From: WYEG01 sp049414625
GTDB taxonomy: Bacteria; Desulfobacterota; Thermodesulfobacteria; Thermodesulfobacteriales; Thermodesulfobacteriaceae
Reading direction: 5' to 3'
Length of the DNA: 64,000 nt
NCBI GenBank assembly: GCA_049414625.1
Contig: JBMSAU010000110.1
Span: forward strand, 1 to 64,000
Part shown: one piece after another, positions 41,652-50,313 of the stretch
How the letters are laid out: each line of letters starts with the position of its first letter
Numbering within the stretch: position 1 is the stretch's first letter
The notes under the pieces: model-generated
Database searches by the model: none
Seen by the model: only the letters and a program-made list of their open reading frames with translations
What the model was told of the DNA's origin: nothing
Program-made: the position numbers and the translations under genes

Positions 41652-42947
41652 CTATTCATTATTTATACTCCCTTCAACGAATTGCTTTGGAATAGCTATT
41701 ACAAGTCCTATTGGTAAATCTCTGAAGTAAGTTATTTTATTTGTTTTTTTGCTTTTGACTCTAATTGTTATATTTGCATCAACGCTATCACCATCAAAGT
41801 CTCCTCCCAGTGGTGCACAAGCTAACGGATGTATTTGTATTGTATCTTGATCTGCTATAACTGGTTTTGCTGCTAGCCAAGATGTCTTATGCAAAGCTGG
41901 GTCTCTTTTATAAACCACTACAGCATCTGGTAAAACATCTTGCTCTAAAACCTTTCTAAAGAAGTTTATCAATTCTTGTGGAAACAGAGTAGGATAATTG
42001 GAAATCTTGTTTATAAGCTTAGTTATATCATTAACAGCAGGTTTAATCTCTTGTCTTGCAGTTTTTGTTATCTCTATAAATTCTTGTTTGTGTTTTGTTA
42101 GTATGCTATTAATTATTTGTGGCTTGTATAGTTGCAACAGAGCTGTAAATGGAATAGCAATTTGGTCTATCTCAAGATTTGGATTAGGACTAATAACAGA
42201 TCTTGCTGTGTAGTTAACTGTTTTGCTAGCAAGTTGTTCTCTAATAAAACCTGTTTTTGTTCCAAATTGTTCTGCTAACAAATCTATTAGTTTAACGATC
42301 AACCTATACAATTTTGAGCTATTAGCATTACCAACTTCAAAAGTTTTGTTTTGTTCTATTATTTTTGAGTAAACATCTGTTAACGGATGTATTGATATTT
42401 TGTTGTCTATCTTTGAGTAATCTCTCCAACCAGGAGGAAGCACAATTATTTTGTTTGTTATCAAATTCTCAACTTTATTGTTTGATAATTTGATTATCTC
42501 ATTTATTAACTGACCGGATACACTATTCTGTTGAGCAATATACTCAATCAATTTAATCAGTTTGTTTTTCTCAAAGAAGTCTGCGAAGCCTTGCATCAAG
42601 ATTTTATGATTTGTGTAGCTAATCTCTTTCTCATCTTCCAAAACTAAATTCCCTTCTTCATCAATTGCTAAAATCCTATCTGGTCTGTTTCTGAATGCTC
42701 TGATTGTGGGTAAATTATCCAGAATCATCAACACAGGAAACTTAGGGATATATACATTCAACGGTATATATCCCATTTGCTCAAACCATTTTGAACTTTT
42801 TCTCTCACCAAATAGATATTGTGAGTACAATCCATTTATTTGGCTCAGTAACTTTTGTTCATTTAAGTTTGCAGGTAATGGTTCCATAATAGCTGGAGCA
42901 TTATGCTCCTTAATAAATTGTTCCACATTTAGTAGTTCAAAAATCAT
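41652..42947 (-). CDS. RNA polymerase beta-prime subunit, N-terminal fragment with catalytic DFDGD (viral)
   Basis: A 431-residue protein. Conserved beta-prime landmarks in order: VLPPGWRDY (bacterial VPPDLRP), FIREQLASKTVNYTARSVISP (bacterial RQNLLGKRVDYSGRSVI), VVYKRDPALHKTSW (LNRAPTLHR) and PLACAPLGGDFDGDSVDA near residue 385, where three Asp of DFDGD hold the catalytic magnesium. No N-terminal zinc finger is seen. After DFDGD only 30 residues precede FRDLPIGLVIAIPKQF, so the segment there is much reduced. The bridge helix and trigger loop are missing. A class 2-like AGC lies 11 bases before the ATG, 34 bases after the polymerase gene. Confidence 0.88.
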   Translation of the reverse strand: MIFELLNVEQFIKEHNAPAIMEPLPANLNEQKLLSQINGLYSQYLFGERKSSKWFEQMGYIPLNVYIPKFPVLMILDNLPTIRAFRNRPDRILAIDEEGNLVLEDEKEISYTNHKILMQGFADFFEKNKLIKLIEYIAQQNSVSGQLINEIIKLSNNKVENLITNKIIVLPPGWRDYSKIDNKISIHPLTDVYSKIIEQNKTFEVGNANSSKLYRLIVKLIDLLAEQFGTKTGFIREQLASKTVNYTARSVISPNPNLEIDQIAIPFTALLQLYKPQIINSILTKHKQEFIEITKTARQEIKPAVNDITKLINKISNYPTLFPQELINFFRKVLEQDVLPDAVVVYKRDPALHKTSWLAAKPVIADQDTIQIHPLACAPLGGDFDGDSVDANITIRVKSKKTNKITYFRDLPIGLVIAIPKQFVEGSINNE

Positions 42948-42980
42948 TGATTTTGATTGCTCAAGAAAACAGCAAAAAAA

Positions 42981-44537
42981 CTAAAGCATATCTTTGATTG
43001 ATTTTACGAATTTATTCACATATTCTTGTTCCAAGCCAACTACATAATTTTGAACAAAGTTTATTGCTTCATCGCTATCCTCAACAACAATCACAGACGC
43101 ATTTTTTGCTTTATTAACAACAAGCATAACAATATCCAAAGGTAAATGTTGTCTCAATTTGTCTGATAACTCATTTAAAAACTTTAGTGAATATTTTCCT
43201 TTTAGTGATAGACCTCTGCTTCCATGACTGAACACAGGACCAACTATTAGATTGTATAGCAACATACCAAAGATATGCGGTGCAATTGACTTTAATATTT
43301 TTTCAGCTTCACTTCTGTTTTTAGCCGCTTTCAATATGGATATTAAATCATTGCTAGTTAATGTTGTAGTTTTCCAAGCAACCATACCTGATATATCTCG
43401 TAATGTTGTAAGATCAAGATTTGCATTATAATCTTTCAATATACTTATTAACTCCATTTTTATGATATGTTCCAACATAGTTAACTTAACCTCTCCTCTA
43501 CATATACGTTTAAACAGATTTATCAAATACTCATTCAAAAAGTCTGGATTTTGTCTATTCAAAAAGCCTGCTAGCTTATACTCATCAGTCTGAGAGTTAT
43601 ATAGGAAATATCTCTTCTTAACTCCTGTTCCAAATGCAGAGTCTCCAACAAATTCCAATTTAACTTTTGGATAATGTGCTAGTACTTTTTGTTTGTATGT
43701 GTTTGTAGCAAATCTATGAGCATAAGTGTAAACCAAGGGTAAAATACTATTATTCAAAACATCTTCATGCAAAATATCATATTTATCGTAAACAAAGAAG
43801 CTATCTGTATCGTTATACATTATGAATTGAGTATTTGCATCAAACTTTTTACGAGCGCTAATAAAATCATTTATATTAACAGACAAATCATTAATATTTT
43901 TTGTTTGTATATAACGATTAATCAAAGCTGATGTTGTTAGAGATATATATTGTCCTGTTATTGTTATGGCTTCAGCAATGTATATATTGTAGAATGGAAA
44001 TGAATCTGTTCCGAAGACACCGTACATGCTATTCATGGCAAGTTTGGTTGCATTCTGTATGAGATCTGCAACTTGATCGCCTTGCTTTGCCTTTGCCTTA
44101 TATATATCTCTCATTTTAATCCATTCAACTAAAGTCTTTTCTAGTAAGATAGATAACTGATTACCATTTGTTAGTAATCCATTAGGAGTAACAATTATGT
44201 TTTTGTTTTGTATTAAGTCCAGTAAATCTTGTCCATTCATTTCATGATTGGTAAATCGTTTTGTTGTTATAAACCATTTGTATTTGACAATTTCATCATA
44301 CAATCCAAACCAAAACAATGTTCCAAATATCCTACCTGCAAACCTACCTTTTGCAAAATTATTCCAATAGGATAAATCAGCTTCATTATTTGTTTCAATA
44401 CATAACAATTCTTGCAAGTATTTCTCTTCGTTTTTTATGTTTGATCCTGATACAAATCCATGAACATCTAGAATATTGTTTGCTACCATGAGATTTGGAT
44501 ATAGTGAATTTACGTCAAAAACTTTTATTGTTGGCAT
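42981..44537 (-). CDS. Family B DNA polymerase, polymerase half
   Basis: About 518 residues. Palm motif A FDVNSLYPN is at residues 7-15, at the very N-terminus; motif B ATKLAMNSMYG at 163-173; motif C YNDTDSF at 241-247 with both catalytic Asp. A KKRYFLY segment (thumb-side KxY motif) follows. There is no exonuclease or N-terminal domain: these are supplied by the gene at 19869-21689, which ends at the residue block normally found just before motif A. Class 1 signal fixes ATG 44537. Divergent from the primase gene. Ends TAG. Confidence 0.92.
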   Translation of the reverse strand: MPTIKVFDVNSLYPNLMVANNILDVHGFVSGSNIKNEEKYLQELLCIETNNEADLSYWNNFAKGRFAGRIFGTLFWFGLYDEIVKYKWFITTKRFTNHEMNGQDLLDLIQNKNIIVTPNGLLTNGNQLSILLEKTLVEWIKMRDIYKAKAKQGDQVADLIQNATKLAMNSMYGVFGTDSFPFYNIYIAEAITITGQYISLTTSALINRYIQTKNINDLSVNINDFISARKKFDANTQFIMYNDTDSFFVYDKYDILHEDVLNNSILPLVYTYAHRFATNTYKQKVLAHYPKVKLEFVGDSAFGTGVKKRYFLYNSQTDEYKLAGFLNRQNPDFLNEYLINLFKRICRGEVKLTMLEHIIKMELISILKDYNANLDLTTLRDISGMVAWKTTTLTSNDLISILKAAKNRSEAEKILKSIAPHIFGMLLYNLIVGPVFSHGSRGLSLKGKYSLKFLNELSDKLRQHLPLDIVMLVVNKAKNASVIVVEDSDEAINFVQNYVVGLEQEYVNKFVKSIKDML

Positions 44538-44551
44538 AAATGAAAATTTAG
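44538..44551 (-). promoter_or_regulatory. Class 1 start signal, DNA polymerase half
   Basis: CTAAATTTTCATTT then ATG 44537. Confidence 0.75.
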
Positions 44552-44575
44552 ATTGGATGCAAAAAAACAAGCCGC

Positions 44576-44589
44576 CTAAATTTTTTTGT
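44576..44589 (+). promoter_or_regulatory. Class 1 start signal, primase
   Basis: CTAAATTTTTTTGT then ATG 44590, facing away from the DNA polymerase signal 24 bases away. Confidence 0.75.
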
Positions 44590-45588
44590 ATGCTAGACGT
44601 TAGGAATATCTTTAACTACTATGTATATAAGCCTATTTATTACAAACGAAATCACATATTAATACGGTGTCCTTTCTGTGGAGACAGTGTTAAAAATGTT
44701 ATGCATGCTCATTTGTATATTGAACCAGATTTGATGGTATTTTGGTGTGCAAGATGTTATGAAGGTGGTTCGCTAGCCTATCTGCTAACCAAAATCAGAG
44801 ACAGATTTTCAATTGATGTAAATCCGATAATAAACCAATTACGTAATGTTATAGTTAGTAATACTAGCTTACAAAAATCAAAACAAATAAACTTAGATAT
44901 AACTTACATTGAGATGCAAAAACTAAAACAAAAATTAAGTCAAGAATCTATTGCTAGGTATAGAAATGAGCTAGAGTATTACTTCATCAAAAAGCAAATC
45001 AATATCAGTGAACATGTATTACATCAATTACCGATTGCTATGTATGATGTAGTGTACGATTATTTGCTACCACATAAAGATAGATTGGATAATTCACTAG
45101 TCGTATTTACAATCGGTAGTAGAGTAATTTACAGATATGATTATTTGAGTTTGTTACATAACTTCAAAACAGAAAGAAGGTTTATGAATCTCTATCTAGC
45201 AATAGGTAAAAGCTATCAAGCTCTACAATATAGTTTGTTTACATTGCTACCATACAACTTTGATAGAAAGTTTTATCAATCATACAATCTAAGCAGAAAA
45301 AATTTACTACTTGTTTCTGAAGGATTAACTGATATGATATTGTATGCAGAACATTTACTAACAAGTGTAGATACACCAATAACTTGCTTAGTGTTAAATG
45401 GTAAATGGTATGAAATTATAAAAGACTTTGAACCTTTGTTTGACAATATTACAGTAATTGTTGATAATGATGCTGCAACTAAAGCATACATAGCTGGTCT
45501 CAAGATAAACAGTAAACTAAGTTTTGTTATACCAGTTACAGGTAATGATCTTAGAGAGAGTAAAAAATATCTTGAAGTAGAAATTTAA
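44590..45588 (+). CDS. DnaG-type primase (zinc finger plus TOPRIM)
   Basis: About 332 residues. The N-terminal zinc-binding domain has Cys27, Cys30, Cys53 and Cys56 in CPFCGD and CARCYEGGS. The TOPRIM core has VSEGLTDMI (about 241) and VIVDNDAATKA (about 288), the Glu and Asp-x-Asp metal sites. Shorter than cellular DnaG and without a helicase-binding tail. Divergent from the DNA polymerase half and of the same signal class, so they are likely expressed together. Makes RNA primers for lagging-strand synthesis with the DnaB-like helicase at 59176. Confidence 0.88.
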   Translation: MLDVRNIFNYYVYKPIYYKRNHILIRCPFCGDSVKNVMHAHLYIEPDLMVFWCARCYEGGSLAYLLTKIRDRFSIDVNPIINQLRNVIVSNTSLQKSKQINLDITYIEMQKLKQKLSQESIARYRNELEYYFIKKQINISEHVLHQLPIAMYDVVYDYLLPHKDRLDNSLVVFTIGSRVIYRYDYLSLLHNFKTERRFMNLYLAIGKSYQALQYSLFTLLPYNFDRKFYQSYNLSRKNLLLVSEGLTDMILYAEHLLTSVDTPITCLVLNGKWYEIIKDFEPLFDNITVIVDNDAATKAYIAGLKINSKLSFVIPVTGNDLRESKKYLEVEI

Positions 45589-45604
45589 TGAGCACATTTT
45601 TTGA

Positions 45605-46498
45605 ATGATAGATTTACTACAACAAAACTATTCTAAATTGAAAGCAATAGAAGAGTTTAGTTTTAAACATATGCTTAGTTCATCAGCAGCTAAAGACTTT
45701 GTTGATAACTTAGTTGCAGAACAAAACAACCCATATTTAAGCAAGATATACAATCATCTTATAGATAACAACATATTAGTTATAACATATGACAGAGATT
45801 TGATTAGCAGAACTATAACATACTTTCTTGGTTTAATAGTTAGAGGTCCTATGGTTTTAGGTTTCCATAGTCCAGAGAATAAAAAGATTTATTTGTTGCT
45901 AGATAACAACTACATAGTATCCAAGCATACAAACCAACATATTAATAAGAGAATTATACAAACATTAATACATGAAACTGTTCATTATTTTGCTACAGTA
46001 AAACCAAAAGAATTTTGTGAACAATTTGATACAATAATACAACGATTCTTCAAACTTGTTTTCTCAAACATAGACCCTAGGTTGGAGTATTATAAAATTG
46101 CAGATAGTTATTATGATTTGTTATATAACAGTAGAAAACAAATCTTTACAAAAAGTTATTATCAGACTTGGTTTGATACATTTATAAACTATGGGCGTGA
46201 TGAAGTATTAAATGCTTTTGTTAAAGATTCACAGTATGATAAGGCATTTAACTACATGATTAAACATCCAGTTTATTTAAAGATTGTTGCTACACTCTAT
46301 GTGGCAAATGGAAAAAGAGAAGCTATACCCTATTCTTTCTTTGCTGATATGTATAATGCCTATGTTAAGCTAACAGGTCAGTTAACAATTAACCTATACT
46401 ATCAGGAGTTATTTTATCCCGATGAAGTAATATGTGTGCTATCAGAAACAGATAAAAAGAGAGACAATATATTACAAAAGTTGTTACACTTGATCTAA
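45605..46498 (+). CDS. HExxH metalloprotease-like protein (297 aa)
   Basis: The zinc-protease motif HETVH stands in QTLIHETVHYFATV (about residues 122-126), with several downstream Glu residues that could be the third ligand. The rest is helical and Tyr-rich. A head maturation protease or a host-directed protease is possible. It starts 16 bases after the primase with an AGC 11 bases before its ATG, so it may have its own late-type signal inside an early cluster. Confidence 0.6.
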   Translation: MIDLLQQNYSKLKAIEEFSFKHMLSSSAAKDFVDNLVAEQNNPYLSKIYNHLIDNNILVITYDRDLISRTITYFLGLIVRGPMVLGFHSPENKKIYLLLDNNYIVSKHTNQHINKRIIQTLIHETVHYFATVKPKEFCEQFDTIIQRFFKLVFSNIDPRLEYYKIADSYYDLLYNSRKQIFTKSYYQTWFDTFINYGRDEVLNAFVKDSQYDKAFNYMIKHPVYLKIVATLYVANGKREAIPYSFFADMYNAYVKLTGQLTINLYYQELFYPDEVICVLSETDKKRDNILQKLLHLI

Positions 46499-46508
46499 AT
46501 TTTTTTGT
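46495..46508 (+). promoter_or_regulatory. Class 1 start signal, RNA polymerase beta C part
   Basis: CTAAATTTTTTTGT then ATG 46509; it overlaps the TAA of the metalloprotease-like gene. Confidence 0.75.
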
Positions 46509-48101
46509 ATGAGTAATTTGACATATAAACCGACACAGTTATTAACTGCTACTATGTTATGCGTTCCATTTCTAAGATTTAACGATCCAAATAGATTGCA
46601 GATGGCTTCCAACCATCTAAGACAATCTCTACCTTTGGTTAATGCTGAAATTCCGAGGATAAGAACTGGATTTGAGAATGTAATTGTTAAGAAAGCAGAA
46701 AGCTTTTACATTGAGACAAATACTTTTGAGAAAATTGATGAATTTATAGTTAAAACAGATGAAGGTTTGAAGTTTAATGCTATGTTTTTAAAATATGATG
46801 AGAAATTAAAAGTTGCATACAATCCTTATCATATATGTTTTGTCAGAGATATTGTTAGCGGTGGTTGGTGTCCTGAGCTCAAACTAGGAGTAAATGCTTT
46901 AGTTGGTTATATGTCTTACTATGGTTTCAACTATCAAGATGCCGTAGTAATATCTGAATCTTTTGCTAAAAGACTAAAACATATCGAGAGAAAAGTATTT
47001 ATTATTAGATTGCCTGCAAATAGTCAATTAAAACATATCAGTAGTAATGACAATACTATTAGTTTGATACCAATACCAGGTAAAACATACAATACACTAA
47101 TATCCTATGAGTATATTGAAGCAGGTGTATTACAACGAAAACAAATTAATGTTGACAATTTGCTTGTAGTTGATGTAAGAGTTAAAGCTCTACCAAATTA
47201 CAGATTACCTGCATCAGTAGCAGAATTCATCAAGAAAGCAAAGAAACCATTCAAACTAGCAAAATTAGAAACAGAACCTACACAAAAATATCCTATTGTT
47301 ATACAAATAATTGGTTATGTTACCAGAGAAGCAACAATAGGAGATAAACTAACAAATAGACATGGAAACAAAGGAGTCATTGGCTTGATTGTTCCTGATG
47401 AAGAAATGCCCAAAACAAAAGACGGAAAGATATTAGATATATTGTTCTCTCCTCTTTCTGTTCCATCCAGAATGAACCTAGGCCAATTAATGGAAAATTT
47501 GCTTGCAAAAATTGTCGTTAAGGTTGAACAACAGGTATTAGATTTGCTTAATAGGAATATGAGGGATAAAGCTCAAAAAATGTTGCTAGACTTTTTAAAG
47601 AGAGTTGAAAAACGAAGTTCATTTCATCATTTAATTGACAATGTTTTAACTAAAAGATGGGATTTATTGGAGTATAACCTAACAAAATATGGATTGAGCA
47701 TCATACAACCACCTTTTAGTGAATTGAATGCAGAAGAGATAAAACAATTAGCCAAAGACTATAATGTCAAGGAAATAGATTATGTTAGAGTAGACAATTA
47801 TGATGTTAGCATCAATGTGGGTTATCAAACTATATTAAAACTAGAACATTTAGCATCAAGCAAAGTAACAGGAGCAGGCATAACAAACAATGAATACACT
47901 AATCCACAAAGAATCGGAGAAATGGAAACTTGGAATATCATTGCTCACGATTATGATGAAATTAAGAGATTATTCCGCAGAAGTTATGAATTTGAAAAAC
48001 TATCCTACTATAGCGATAAGTTTGGCTTTGATAGTTATATATTCAAACCTGATGTAAATAATGTATATCAAGTTTACAAGAAAGTTTTATTCAATGAGTA
48101 A
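46509..48101 (+). CDS. RNA polymerase beta subunit, C-terminal fragment (viral)
   Basis: A 530-residue protein. It opens at the fork region CVPFLRFNDPNRLQMASNHL (bacterial FLEHDDANRALMGSN). GFNYQDAVVISESF (about 137-150) matches GYNFEDAIVISE. GDKLTNRHGNKGVIG (about 278-292) carries the two active-centre lysines, and VPSRMNLGQLME is nearly identical to the bacterial sequence. The end has GEMETWNI (about 470), the clamp-proximal part. Together with the N-part at 21950-23392 it covers a reduced complete beta subunit. Class 1 signal. Confidence 0.93.
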   Translation: MSNLTYKPTQLLTATMLCVPFLRFNDPNRLQMASNHLRQSLPLVNAEIPRIRTGFENVIVKKAESFYIETNTFEKIDEFIVKTDEGLKFNAMFLKYDEKLKVAYNPYHICFVRDIVSGGWCPELKLGVNALVGYMSYYGFNYQDAVVISESFAKRLKHIERKVFIIRLPANSQLKHISSNDNTISLIPIPGKTYNTLISYEYIEAGVLQRKQINVDNLLVVDVRVKALPNYRLPASVAEFIKKAKKPFKLAKLETEPTQKYPIVIQIIGYVTREATIGDKLTNRHGNKGVIGLIVPDEEMPKTKDGKILDILFSPLSVPSRMNLGQLMENLLAKIVVKVEQQVLDLLNRNMRDKAQKMLLDFLKRVEKRSSFHHLIDNVLTKRWDLLEYNLTKYGLSIIQPPFSELNAEEIKQLAKDYNVKEIDYVRVDNYDVSINVGYQTILKLEHLASSKVTGAGITNNEYTNPQRIGEMETWNIIAHDYDEIKRLFRRSYEFEKLSYYSDKFGFDSYIFKPDVNNVYQVYKKVLFNE

Positions 48102-48128
48102 TCTTTTTTTATTACAGCACAAATGTAG

Positions 48129-48794
48129 ATGCATATAACAGAAGTAGTTGAGTATGTAAAAGGTATGCTAACAGGCTATGCAATTGATTTGGAGATAGAT
48201 GATCAACAAATACAGAACATCATAAAAAATAGTGTCATATCGATACTAAACCAATATGTTCCACAAGTTAAGATCAGAACAATACCTCAAGCAAATTTTG
48301 ATAATACAACTTGGACTGTGGAATTACCTGAACAACAAGTTGTTAATATATTACATGTTAGCACGAAGCCATTTCCTCTGTATCCGTTATTATTGGCTAA
48401 TCAACAAAGTTTGATAGTTGCTCAAGAATTTGTTTCGAATAGAATTATAGATAGTTACTCCTATATATATGATGTTAGATTTAGTTTCATACCTCCAAAC
48501 AAATTACAACTATACAGTCAACCAATGTCTGATATAGTTGTAATGTATAGTTGCAGTTACAAAGATGATTTATCGGATGTCCCAAACAGTCTTGAATATT
48601 TGGTTAAAGCTCTTGCTCTTGCAAACGTTAAAATAGCAATAGGCAATATACGTACAAAATATCAAAGTTTCGACACTCCATTTGGAAGCATAACACTAGC
48701 ATATGATATAAAACAAGAGGGTATGGATGAACTGAGAACAATAATAGAGGAATTGAAAGTATCTCCTCCACCTATACCCGTTATAGTAGTGTAA
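48129..48794 (+). CDS. Probable neck or head-tail joining protein (221 aa)
   Basis: Not firmly recognised. Helical start (VVEYVKGMLTGYAIDLEI), beta-rich centre and a C-terminal helix-rich block (LEYLVKALALANVKIAIGNI) followed by a Pro-rich end. This layout resembles T4-type neck proteins, but the match is impressionistic. A class 2 AGC is ten bases from the ATG, consistent with a structural role. Confidence 0.4.
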   Translation: MHITEVVEYVKGMLTGYAIDLEIDDQQIQNIIKNSVISILNQYVPQVKIRTIPQANFDNTTWTVELPEQQVVNILHVSTKPFPLYPLLLANQQSLIVAQEFVSNRIIDSYSYIYDVRFSFIPPNKLQLYSQPMSDIVVMYSCSYKDDLSDVPNSLEYLVKALALANVKIAIGNIRTKYQSFDTPFGSITLAYDIKQEGMDELRTIIEELKVSPPPIPVIVV

Positions 48795-48808
48795 GTATAG
48801 CAACTTGT

Positions 48809-48823
48809 CTAAATTTATATTAC
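48809..48823 (+). promoter_or_regulatory. Class 1 start signal with ten-base spacer
   Basis: CTAAATTTATATTAC then ATG 48824: the only clear class 1 copy with ten instead of nine bases. Confidence 0.6.
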
Positions 48824-49231
48824 ATGAGTACTTCTACTTTAAGACAAGGACTCTATACGATTGTCAGAGATCGTGAGAGCGGCAAATTGGGTTTATGCGC
48901 GCCATTCACTGTCAGGAATGTTGTATTACCTCTAAACATTAATCAATATAAAATCCATTTCATAACAAGATTTGACGAAAACAAACATGAAAAAATAATA
49001 GAGGTATTTCTGATAGATGAAGAATTACAGAAACAATTGAAAAATATGTCTCCATATGGTGTTTATATTATACAAGATATAGAAACAAATTATTATGGCT
49101 TAAATGTACCTTTTTATTTCAGATATGAAACTCCATTTCAATTAAGAGTTGATGGACAAATATACACCATCGCATTCATACGCTATGGTAAGATAAAAGA
49201 TAAAAAGTACAAAAAAGTAGCAAGAATATGA
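48824..49231 (+). CDS. Small unknown protein (135 aa)
   Basis: Not recognised. Beta-rich with basic ends (a DRESGKLGLCAPF segment near the front, KDKKYKKVARI at the end), suggesting nucleic-acid contact. The upstream sequence also contains AGC at a longer distance, so it may respond to both signal types. Confidence 0.45.
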   Translation: MSTSTLRQGLYTIVRDRESGKLGLCAPFTVRNVVLPLNINQYKIHFITRFDENKHEKIIEVFLIDEELQKQLKNMSPYGVYIIQDIETNYYGLNVPFYFRYETPFQLRVDGQIYTIAFIRYGKIKDKKYKKVARI

Positions 49232-49248
49232 AAAAATCTCTTTTTTTG

Positions 49249-50280
49249 CTAGGCTAGGTTTGTGGATAATAACACTACTAACAAATCTCTGTATAACGGA
49301 TGACTCTCATCAAGATATGTAGATAGGTTATTTGATAGTTCATTTGCAAAAGTTGTTAATCTATCATCTTCTATGTCAAATGAAGTTGTGTAGTATATGT
49401 ATGCTCTTGGATTAGTAGCAAACAGTGTAGCTAGAAATTCAATTAACTGATTTGAGACATTACCAAATGTTATAGTTATTCCTGATGGCGTATTTGTTAG
49501 CAATGCTTCCAAGGATTGTAAGTATTGATCTCTTGTAATGGTAGGCTGTATCGTTTCAGGTAGAATAGCAATTCCTACTAGTAAATCCTTAACTCCGCTT
49601 ATAGCGTTATCGCAATACGGAGATCGTATTAGGTTAGTGTAAACATGATCATAAAATCCTATTATATCCAATAGAATTCTACAAGAATCACCTGTTAAAC
49701 ACTCAGACCTGTAAATTTGTGAACTAAAACAAATTGGTGTTTCTACATTATCATTTATACATATGAATGTATCTGTATGTATGGTACAGGATTGTTCGTA
49801 AAATTGTTCCTCGTATTCCAAAAATCTGTTATCAATCTCATGTAACATCAAGTATAAAATTTTGTAAATAGTTGCCATCTGTTTATTGTGTTGTTCAATA
49901 TAATCTAGCAAATCATAAACATATTTATCTCTTTGTGAAACAAAACAAATTGATGTTTCTACATTATCATTTATACATATGAATGTATCTGTATGTATGG
50001 TATAGGATTGTTTTAGAAAATCGTAAAATTGTTTTTTGTATTCCAAAAATCTGTTATTAATCTCATAGACCGAATCACAAATTGTACTCATACTGTTTGT
50101 AGAATTCAAGCAAATATTATTGGTAAAACCTAAATGTAAAAGGAAAAGTTCGTCTTTTTGATTGTTATATAGTATGTTCTCAACTAAAACAGAACAATCA
50201 ATATTATCTGAGTCTTCATTACTACAACTTGAACAATATATATTTCTAATCAAGTCAACTATATAAAAATATTGCTTCAT
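49249..50280 (-). CDS. Cys-rich unknown protein with internal duplication (343 aa)
   Basis: Not recognised. Two near-identical segments (NNRFLEYKKQFY...IHTDTFICINDNVETSICF and DNRFLEYEEQFY...IHTDTFICINDNVETPICF) occur about 70 residues apart. They are encoded by a direct repeat of roughly 110 bases that is almost unchanged, so the duplication is recent. The second half has a different, Thr/Ile-rich composition. A class 2 AGC stands ten bases before the ATG. Cys pairs could form disulphides outside the cell. Confidence 0.5.
   Translation of the reverse strand: MKQYFYIVDLIRNIYCSSCSNEDSDNIDCSVLVENILYNNQKDELFLLHLGFTNNICLNSTNSMSTICDSVYEINNRFLEYKKQFYDFLKQSYTIHTDTFICINDNVETSICFVSQRDKYVYDLLDYIEQHNKQMATIYKILYLMLHEIDNRFLEYEEQFYEQSCTIHTDTFICINDNVETPICFSSQIYRSECLTGDSCRILLDIIGFYDHVYTNLIRSPYCDNAISGVKDLLVGIAILPETIQPTITRDQYLQSLEALLTNTPSGITITFGNVSNQLIEFLATLFATNPRAYIYYTTSFDIEDDRLTTFANELSNNLSTYLDESHPLYRDLLVVLLSTNLA
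49726..50060. repeat. Direct repeat inside the 343-aa gene
   Basis: A block of about 110 bases at roughly 49726-49840 recurs at roughly 49941-50060 with few changes and one short insertion of about nine bases. Both copies stay in frame. Confidence 0.8.
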
Positions 50281-50313
50281 GTTGGTAGTTGCTTACTGAT
50301 TAGCACAAAATTT
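50281..50313. promoter_or_regulatory. 33-bp bidirectional class 2 region
   Basis: AGC ten bases before ATG 50280 on the minus strand; AGC at 50302-50304, nine bases before ATG 50314, on the plus strand. Confidence 0.5.
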
